Positions 57,901 through 64,000 of a stretch of DNA of 64,000 bases are shown in pieces; position 1 is the first letter of the stretch, and the number at the start of each line of letters is the position of its first letter. The stretch is taken from contig NC_089979.1 of the NCBI RefSeq assembly GCF_036417845.1, positions 120,623,415 to 120,687,414 of the forward strand. The letters run 5' to 3'. A program made the position numbers and the translations under genes. Source of the DNA: Apteryx mantelli. Taxonomy: Eukaryota > Chordata > Aves > Apterygiformes > Apterygidae. The notes under the pieces were generated by a model. That model saw only the letters and a program-made list of their open reading frames with translations. It was not told where the DNA came from and ran no database searches.

Positions 57901-60900
57901 GCAAACGACACAAAGGGGTTTTATGGCTGCTGGATGCCTCCCCCAGCTGGAAAACACGGCACTTCTGCAGCACGTTTGTTTTCCACTGACTAGGAATCAA
58001 AATGAATCCTGAGATTTTGCAGTCCTTTACCAACATGCTTTAAATATGTCACATCAAGGCTGATGTGGACAGCTACAGAAAATCTAAATATATATCTAGA
58101 AGTTTTTTTTGTAAGTATATTTGTCAGGTATCTATCATTTCTATTAAACTTGACTCCTGAACACTTTTTACTTTTCCTACTTGAACTCATTGTAGAGTCA
58201 GGATACTTATTTCATATTATTGCAGCTGTTTCTGTGGCAACTGATTTTGTTGTTATTTTAATAAGCAGGACAGTTTTGGAGTTAATGCTGACACCCTTTT
58301 GCCAGTTAGCCCCAGGATGAATGAGTTAGTGTTTGGACTGGGATAAGGTCATACTTTTGTTTTTATCTTGATGTTTAATGTAAAAAAAATTTGCAGAAAC
58401 CAGTTAGTCAGAATTGTACATCTTATCTCAGATTATATCTGAGAAAGTAAAAAGAAAAGTAGTGATGCATCTTTTATTGATCTAATTGATCCATTATTGA
58501 TTTAATTGACATAATTGAAAAAAAACTCTGATTCTTCGTATTCTCTATTTTGTTTTAATGGTTAAATAGATATGGATGCTTCTAATCTTTTTAATCTATT
58601 TTTCTGATACTTGCAATTGTTATTACTTCATTGCTTTATTTTTCTCATTTCTGTGTAGGAAGATCCCAATATTTAAGCTAGATTTCATTATGAGCTGCAT
58701 TTATTTACTCATAAAAAAGGGAGATAAGAGAAAGGTGGCAGGACAACAATATAAGGAAAGGTTAAAAAGAAAGCATTTGGATGAAAAATTAAGTATGTTC
58801 CTCTGCATTACAACACTGTCTTTCATATAAAGAAAAATCAAACAGGCTGCCTTGAAGCACCTGCAGTTCTAGTTTTCTTGGCTTGAGCTGTAAGCCCTTG
58901 TAGGTTTTATGGGGGGAGGGTGGTGGTGGTGGTGGGTCTACAACTTCAGAATGGGACACTAATCAGAAAAAAGCAGGATTGCTGGCTGAAAATCGTTGCC
59001 TCCCCCCACCATCTCACATCGAAGTCCTCATTTACAACAGCTAGATTGCTTCATGCATATACTGCTTTTTATAAGCACCCTAGATTCTGCACCTCTATTG
59101 CCTTCAGGAGCCAGTCTCTTCAGCAAGCTCTATAGGATTAGTGGTGCCAATGACATTTATCAATACGAAAAGACAACATCTTTAAAGTCAGTGCTTAACT
59201 GGACACTACGGCTCACATGACCTTTGCCTAACATTTTATGCCACTGTCTAGTAAAATATGGGATTCAGATGACATTTGTAGCCTTCTGGTTGCAGATCTA
59301 TCTTAGATATGCAGTACAGTTGAAATACACCCCTGCCCATGCCAGAGGGGAAACTCTGTCTGGGCAGCCTGAGGTGAAATACAAAATTGGCTCAGGGAAT
59401 TTAAAATTCTTTTTCAACAATAAACATTTTCTGTGACTGTGCAAGAGCTACCGGACAGTAGGCTGAAGTGCAGGGCGTCAAGGAAAAGGTGTGAACGCTG
59501 CTGTTCCTCAGCTCTTTGGGGTCACTTCCTCTCCCCTCCGACTGAGAGAGGCTCCCCATTTTGCCACCAGCAGCAATGGAAGGGAGGCAAAGCAGAACCT
59601 GCTCCTGTTCCTTCTCCAGGAGCCCTGCAGGTTTCAGGTCAGGGATGGCTCTTTTGCCCAGCATGGGCAAATGGGGCCAGAGCGCCCCGCGCCCAGGTTC
59701 TCTCACCCCCTTTTGCAGCTGTCACCTTCTCCAGCTCCGCAGGGGTTTCACTTTCAGCAATAGCCACTGCTGTGCTCCCTGTCCCATCCCCTGGCTTCAG
59801 TCCAGGGCTGAGGAAACCAGCTACACCGGGAAGAAGGTGCTGCTGCAAACCTGGATGAGGTGTCCTAATGAGACTAGCTAAGACGATAGATACAAGCCAC
59901 CTGCCCAACTTGGCATAGGAGCTACCAAATCCACTGAGCTGCATTTATACTGGCCAAAGGACAGGATTTTTAAATCCATTCAGGATCTGGCTATCCTGAA
60001 GAATCAGGCTGTAGGTGGCATGGTCAAGGACACACAGGGTATCAGGTCTCTGAATAACTCATTCTCTATTAAAGTCACAAGGATTTTGGTGCTTCATTAT
60101 GAGCCATGGAGAACTGAGCTGAGACAAGTGACTCATTTCACACGTAGGCCTGGCAGGCAAGCTGGGCTTTACTGATCCCAGAGACTTTGAATGATTCAAA
60201 TTGTACCACGTGAACCAGGCAGTAAGACTAGCCATCTAGTCCATTTTTTTGAAGGCAGGATGGATGTGCTATACACCTTTGCAAGAGTCTTAGGGCTCCT
60301 CTCATCTTTCCAGTCCTCTCCAGTGGAGTTCCATACCTGAGGGGAGACAACTGTATGCACTGCTTTTCAGTGACAAAACTACCCTTTCAGTCCCTGCCAC
60401 CTGCGCAAAGGCACTGGCTCCATTCCCTTTATGGCCAACAGAGGAAAATACATTCACACTCAAAGCCACAACGTCTACACCTCCACACGGATATTTGTGC
60501 ATGCAGTTATCCAGCACACATGCATATTAGTTCACCTGCCTCATAAATCCACACTTCTGGCAGGAAGGACTGGACACAAGAACCAGCCTGAGAGCCCTTC
60601 TGGAGCCATGCAGCCATTTACTGGTCATATGGCTTAAGAAATGGGCAACTTTTCTTCTTCACTGACCACCTAACTTCTGGATGAAATAAATGTTCCCCCC
60701 CCACACCCCAAGTACTGCATCCCACAGAGAAAACTGCTTTGCTACACAAATCCCATTTGTTCTCTGTATTTCTCAGTGATAGTACTACTCATCAGCAATT
60801 CCTTTCCATGGATTTTTTTTTTTTTTTAAAACAGAAGTGTTTAAAAAAAAAAAAGTGGGCAAGAATTCAGAAGAATTAGAGAAGAATTAGAGAATTAGAA

Positions 60901-62505
60901 GAATTAAGAAGTTTTAGCATTGTTGAGCTATTAAGGAGGTTCTGAATGGCCATAAAAAGCAGGGCATAAGAAGCAGTTCCTGCTAAAGCCAGGAACTGAC
61001 CCTGGCTCTGCCAGCAGCCAGCTTGTAGCTGTAATGGCTGGGGAACAAGGATTAAACCCTCTGCGGGTTTTGCTTTCCTGAGCCTTTGTGAAAGGCCTGA
61101 TTCTCCAAAGGGCAAGATTATGGGATGGAAATAGGGAGCGAGACTCCGAACACACGGGTTCGATTTGCAACTCAGCCGTTGACCCCAAGCAAGCTACCCC
61201 ATCTGGCTGGGTCCTGCATCCCCTGACCCAGTGGCAGAGACGTGCAAGGTGCACTGAGACCTCGGAGTAGCAAATCTCTGTTTTCTCTGCAAGCAGAACA
61301 TTAACAGGAAAATTCTTACTGGTTTTAACTTTGCTCTTTCATCCTCCCAACAAAAGGGACCATTTGTAGCATCTTTCAGGACTTGTTCTTAACCACTGGG
61401 TCAAAGCAGACACCATTTCACACTCCCATGGTAGACACTTTCCTTCACAGCCTCCCTGGAAAATGAGCAGCCTGCCCTGTGCAGACAGGAGGGGAGTAAG
61501 GGATGGCGGGGTGGCTAGAAAGGGAAGGGGAGGAGGCACTCATTTGTAGCCATGTAATTATTATTTTTAAAAAAATAGAGCTTTTGAAAATGTGATTAAG
61601 CAAATGAGGGAATAACGTAAAAATCTGAATTGCTAATTAAAAAAACCCAACATACTTGCGATGATATCATGTTGATGGATAAACTAATTCAGTTCTAGCA
61701 GTTTTCTTTTAATAATTTTGCTGCTCAGTGTAATAACCACTGCTAAGGAAAAAAAAGTCACCCATTTTAATCAGACCAGACTATCGCACCTTGGGGTGCA
61801 TTTCAATTGCCCACATGTGCAGAATGCCTGAGGCAATTCTCCTATTTAGTAGGCATTTTCCACAACACACTGTGAAATGATAATGCTAATTATCATGAAG
61901 ATAGATTTAAAACCCTCCATCTAGGGTGCCGTGCATTGAAATCAGGCTGCATTTATCATCAGCATCAAACCTCACCACTCAGGATTGCTAATGATTTGTG
62001 AGCCTCCCCCCCCTTCACCACCCCTTGCAAAAACAGCTCTCACCCTTACCTGGTGGTAAAGGGCCTCCCAGTTCTCCCTCAGCGCTCCCCAGCTGCTGAT
62101 GGTGGAGGACTTCTTGTCCAGGTAGACTCTGATGTGCTCCTCCAGCTCTTGGTTGACCTGCTCGAGAGCTCGGACCTTCTCTATGTACTCCACCAAGCAG
62201 CCATTCAGGCTCTCGTAGGAGAGGCCTCGGCCCCTCTCCAGCCCTGGGGCCAGGGGCACGGTGGAGCAGGAGCTGCGCAAGCCCTGCAGGAAGACACTGG
62301 TGATGCCCAGGGCTCTGCGGGATACCCGAGTCCCCAGGCTGCTCACTCCTCCCGGGGGCGCAGTGCCCACATAGACGCCTGGGGGTCTTCCTCCGCCGCC
62401 GATGCTGACCCGGAGGCCGGGCGCCCCTGAGCTTTCCGGCGCCACAGAGGAGGAGGAGGAGGGCTGCTGCCCCAGGAACGAAGACCGACGCCTCGGCAAG
62501 GGCAT
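39855..62505 (-). CDS. BFSP2: BFSP2, phakinin / CP49 (lens beaded filament protein), complete
   Basis: Intermediate-filament protein that co-assembles with filensin (BFSP1) into the beaded filaments of lens fibre cells. Exons on the minus strand: 62505-62050, 50041-49959, 47769-47613, 46390-46229, 41648-41517, 41022-40802 and a last exon beginning at 39940. With that upstream acceptor the protein is 404 aa and ends at TGA 39939-39937; human is 415 by recall. Seen in order: a Ser/Arg/Gly-rich head; [20 protein letters not shown], the helix-initiation motif; coil 1B; coil 2 with [11 protein letters not shown]; and a divergent helix-termination motif, [10 protein letters not shown], in place of the canonical TYRKLLEGEE. 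An in-frame TGA at 62544-62542 with no ATG in between fixes the start at [10 protein letters not shown], 16 residues inside the human start by recall. Introns follow type I keratin phases. Confidence 0.95.
40802..41022 (-). CDS. BFSP2: BFSP2 exon 6: end of coil 2 and helix termination
   Basis: 221 nt, the same length as type I keratin exon 6. Encodes [20 protein letters not shown] and closes with [15 protein letters not shown]. Ends two bases into a codon at AGCAG|gtattt. Acceptor cttatag. Confidence 0.95.
41517..41648 (-). CDS. BFSP2: BFSP2 exon 5: coil 2
   Basis: 44 codons in phase 0, two codons longer than the usual 126-nt type I keratin exon. Encodes [19 protein letters not shown] and [14 protein letters not shown]. 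Acceptor taccag, donor gtaagt. Confidence 0.95.
45070..45215 (+). mobile_element. Relic of a CR1-type LINE 3' end
   Basis: Contains cagcatctggtattggccac, then aaacaggatagtggg and tgatcagtctagtat. This parallels the 3'-end pattern known from sauropsid CR1 copies (GCATCTGGTACTGGCCACTG, GACAGGATACTGGGCTAGAT, GGTCTGATCCAGTATGG). Diverged, no coding part. Confidence 0.55.
46229..46390 (-). CDS. BFSP2: BFSP2 exon 4: linker and coil 2 start
   Basis: 54 codons in phase 0. Encodes [20 protein letters not shown], then [20 protein letters not shown]. Acceptor cccaag, donor gtaagt. Confidence 0.95.
47613..47769 (-). CDS. BFSP2: BFSP2 exon 3: end of coil 1B
   Basis: 157 nt. Encodes [20 protein letters not shown] and [15 protein letters not shown], nearly identical to mammalian phakinin. 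Acceptor tctgcag, donor gtaagt. Confidence 0.95.
47770..49958 (-). other. BFSP2: BFSP2 intron 2
   Basis: 2.2 kb holding the candidate alternative exon at 47907-48031. The remainder is AT-rich with a short GA repeat near 49155. A GCTGCTGCTGCTGCT patch lies near 48380-48395. Confidence 0.6.
47907..48031 (-). CDS. BFSP2: Candidate alternative exon 2 of BFSP2
   Basis: 125-nt open block between a pyrimidine-rich acceptor (ctctccatcctcattcag) and a strong donor (AAG|gtgagg). It starts in phase 0 and ends in phase 2, exactly like exon 2, so it could replace exon 2 between exons 1 and 3. It encodes a segment ending [19 protein letters not shown], with hydrophobic residues in heptad a/d positions in register with exon 3. 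An internal proline weakens a continuous helix. Putting it after exon 2 would shift the frame to a stop, so it could also be a poison exon. Confidence 0.4.
49959..50041 (-). CDS. BFSP2: BFSP2 exon 2: coil 1B
   Basis: 83 nt, phase 0 start and phase 2 end. Encodes [20 protein letters not shown], then AEDFKD, matching type I keratin ADDFR. Acceptor cttgtag, donor gtagtc. Confidence 0.94.
54350..54700 (-). mobile_element. CR1-type LINE 3' end, minus orientation
   Basis: Read on the minus strand it has aaaccatgagacaggccaca, ctgaggccatgaacttagca, gggactagacatttgtaagg and, about 250 bases on, gaagcatctggttttg and caagctagtaggtgggccac. This order matches the 3' region of sauropsid CR1 copies that I recognise. 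A 106-codon open frame across it is incidental. Confidence 0.55.
56151..56217 (+). repeat. G-rich 10-bp minisatellite
   Basis: Six perfect copies of ggagggagag followed by a seven-base partial copy. Regular GGG runs with short loops give quadruplex potential on the plus strand; the BFSP2 transcript carries the C/T-rich complement. Confidence 0.97.
58911..58937 (+). repeat. GGT-type simple repeat
   Basis: G6 and GGG runs followed by five GGT units, in BFSP2 intron 1. Confidence 0.85.
60862..60915 (+). repeat. GAATTA-type simple repeat
   Basis: Irregular repeats of agaagaattaga and agaattagaagaattaag, next to A- and T-rich runs at 60810-60855. Confidence 0.85.
61130..61195 (+). repeat. Possible tRNA-derived SINE fragment
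   Basis: gagactccgaacacacgggttcgatttgcaa and cagccgttgacc...caagc recall the SINE pattern GACTCCTGGGTTCTATTCCC, then GCCACTGACC and GGGCAAG. It includes a B-box-like GGTTCGATT. Confidence 0.4.
62050..62505 (-). CDS. BFSP2: BFSP2 exon 1: head, coil 1A and start of coil 1B
   Basis: 152 codons. The head has RRRSSF, a Gly-rich stretch, [13 protein letters not shown] and [17 protein letters not shown], all shared with phakinins. The rod starts near residue 110 with [17 protein letters not shown], closer to the canonical motif than the human protein as I recall it. The ATG has A at -3. Ends ALYHQ|gtaagg in phase 0. Confidence 0.94.
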
Positions 62506-62720
62506 GCTGCAGCTCAAGTCCGTCGAGCCAGCCCGGCTGCTTCACCCCCTGCAGTCCCCGTGCTGGCGGGATTTGCCAAGCCAAGCAGGTTTGGGCTCTG
62601 TGTTGTTTCAGCTTTGTCCTGCGTCTTTCTGGAACATTAGCATTGCGCAGCCCCGGCGTGTTTATCACATTGTCCAGGGCTTTTCACGGTGTCAGCAATC
62701 CATTTCAAGAGAAATCTCTC
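62506..62720 (-). promoter_or_regulatory. BFSP2: BFSP2 5'UTR and proximal promoter
   Basis: Sequence just upstream of the ATG, GC-richer than the flanks. A MAF half-site, TGCTGACA on the minus strand (62697-62690) with an AT base pair flank, lies about 190 bp upstream of the ATG. This is the arrangement used by many crystallin genes. No clear TATA box; the start site is unknown. Confidence 0.45.
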
Positions 62721-64000
62721 TGCTGCTGCTGCTGCAAATATGGCAGATGAAAAGCACAATGGTGTTTACAGGCACAGTAGGGCAGGAATTCATTACAAAG
62801 TACATGTTGAAACACCCACCAGTGTTTTCTACCCTGACAGCCAGATGATTTCCTATCCTTATACACATACATATCTATACAAATATTACAAATGCATTAG
62901 CTGCTCACACCCATGCTTACTCCAGACACAATCCCTTGCAGCAAAGAGTTACTTAAAGTTGACAAAAAGTGAACTTTCGAGGAGGCAGCTGGGCTGTGCT
63001 GGCTTTTCATCACAGCAGAGCCTGCAACTCTCCTTCAGCCCCTCAGCAGCTGCAGGATTTATCTGTGCCTTGACTTCATCACCCAAGGAGCACCATCTCA
63101 ACCCCAGCAGCCTTTCAGTCCTCACACCTACTCTTCTTTATTCTGTTTAACATCACATATTAGTTGCACCTGGTCTGCTTAACAAGGGCCCATTTCACTT
63201 TGACTGCCTAACAGGGAGACAGAGCAGCAACACCCAGCTGGAAGTGGGACAGTTCCCGAGCCTTATTGCAGGGGGTGGGGGAGTTTTCCCTGCTCTTCTT
63301 TTTGTGTCAGTGCTCTTTAGTGACTAGTAAACAAGTGGGTAATTTGTATGCGTGTGAGCAGCAGAGGACATGATACGGTGGGATACTTACTATGCAGTGT
63401 TAGGCGTGCCACCGTAGGTGGATAACATGGTTTTTTCTACATGGTTGCACATAGGTCAACAGGCGCTTCACAGCTCTGATGTTGTTAGAATTGTCCTGGT
63501 TCAGGATTAACATATGAGCATCTTTGCAGGCACATCTGTAATGTGCTGATGTTGGGCACTGACCTAACGTGGTGTTGGTTTGTATATGGGCGAGCAGATG
63601 AGTCTTTGGTAAAACGGACTAGAATCAGAAATTCCCTTCTTATGGGTGCACCTAATCCTGGTGGCTGGGCTTGTGGATGGAGTTGGGCTTGCTTGTTTTT
63701 TAAGTCTGAGGATGGTGAGATTGAGTACAGACGGGGGTGCCATTTCCCATTCATGTGAAGCCTGGGAATGCTGCAGCATCTCACAGCTTTGCAGGTGTTT
63801 TCAGTTGATTTCTAGGCATCCTGAATTTAGATTACCAAGCAAGCCGTACTGGCTAAATGAGAGGAGTCCTCCAGTATTTCTTACGTAACATTTTCAGTAT
63901 ATTTGCTCTGTGTCAAGTAAAAAAGAAATCCGCCTTGCAAAAACGACAGGTAAAAATACCAATTTCTTTCCAAAGGAACTGAATTTAGCTCTTTTTCACG
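62721..64000. other. Region upstream of BFSP2
   Basis: No gene recognised on either strand. It starts with a short CTG repeat near 62720-62735. The remaining sequence is unique-looking with only short open frames. Confidence 0.5.

Larger units (their letters stand above)
50042..62049 (-). other. BFSP2: BFSP2 intron 1
   Basis: 12 kb intron. It contains a GC-richer patch at 50.87-51.20 kb, an unidentified block at 52.0-52.27 kb, a CR1 3'-end relic near 54.5 kb, the minisatellite near 56.18 kb, GC-rich unique sequence at 56.48-56.85 and 59.45-59.87 kb, a GGT repeat near 58.92 kb and a GAATTA-type simple repeat near 60.88 kb. No canonical BFSP2 exon was found in it. Confidence 0.6.

Noticed and set aside
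62053-62430. 125-codon open frame on the plus strand opposite BFSP2 exon 1.
   Set aside because: It is the antisense shadow of the GC-rich BFSP2 exon and has no recognisable protein features.
62515-62517. TTG upstream of the BFSP2 ATG as a start, giving a longer N-terminus.
   Set aside because: Not an ATG. The ATG at 62505-62503 has a good context and begins at the conserved MPL-RRR sequence.
1-64000. Search for bacterial-type systems, CRISPR arrays, tRNA or rRNA genes and intact endogenous viral elements.
   Set aside because: None was seen. Everything recognised fits a vertebrate nuclear locus with conserved synteny.

Overview
The window is animal nuclear DNA from a sauropsid vertebrate, most likely a bird. 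It carries spliced genes with GT-AG introns and vertebrate splice and poly(A) signals. The introns are compact: CDV3 spans about 7 kb of coding interval and BFSP2 about 23 kb. Recognisable repeats are sparse and consist of old CR1-type LINE pieces and MIR-like SINE pieces, with no primate- or rodent-type repeats. No species call is justified from sequence alone. No prokaryotic, CRISPR, phage or viral feature was seen.

Three protein genes are present, in the order I recall for human 3q22 (TOPBP1 - CDV3 - BFSP2). (1) Positions 379-13473, + strand: the last 15 coding exons of TOPBP1, about 790 codons. They run from just after BRCT5 through BRCT6, the ATR-activating domain, BRCT7/8 and the stop codon; the 5' half lies left of the window. 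(2) Positions 25502-32470, - strand: the complete five-exon CDV3 gene (241 aa). It starts in a strong CpG island (about 31.8-33.5 kb) and has a probable 3 kb 3'UTR down to about 22.5 kb. TOPBP1 and CDV3 converge, with about 8.5 kb of gene-poor DNA between their 3' ends. (3) Positions 39855-62505, - strand: complete BFSP2 (phakinin/CP49), a lens beaded-filament protein. Exons 2, 3, 4 and 6 (83, 157, 162 and 221 nt) match, as I recall them, the sizes of type I keratin gene exons.

Other regions: 13.95-22.5 kb is AT-rich intergenic DNA, or an extended CDV3 3'UTR, with a degraded CR1 reverse-transcriptase piece and a MIR-like SINE. 33.5-39.7 kb is intergenic. BFSP2 intron 1 (50.0-62.05 kb) holds a CR1 3'-end relic, a G-rich 10-bp minisatellite and an unidentified block open in two antiparallel frames. 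62.7-64.0 kb is upstream of BFSP2.

The three genes act in unrelated processes (DNA-damage checkpoint, poorly understood cytosolic protein, lens cytoskeleton) and are linked only by conserved synteny. The most interesting signals are small and lie in gene structure: a GC-AG intron in TOPBP1; a 125-nt exon-like block in BFSP2 intron 2 that fits as an alternative to exon 2 and keeps the coiled-coil register; and two possible acceptors in the last BFSP2 exon, one ending the protein without a tail and the other adding a 21-residue tail. I found no evidence of a wholly new multi-gene system.
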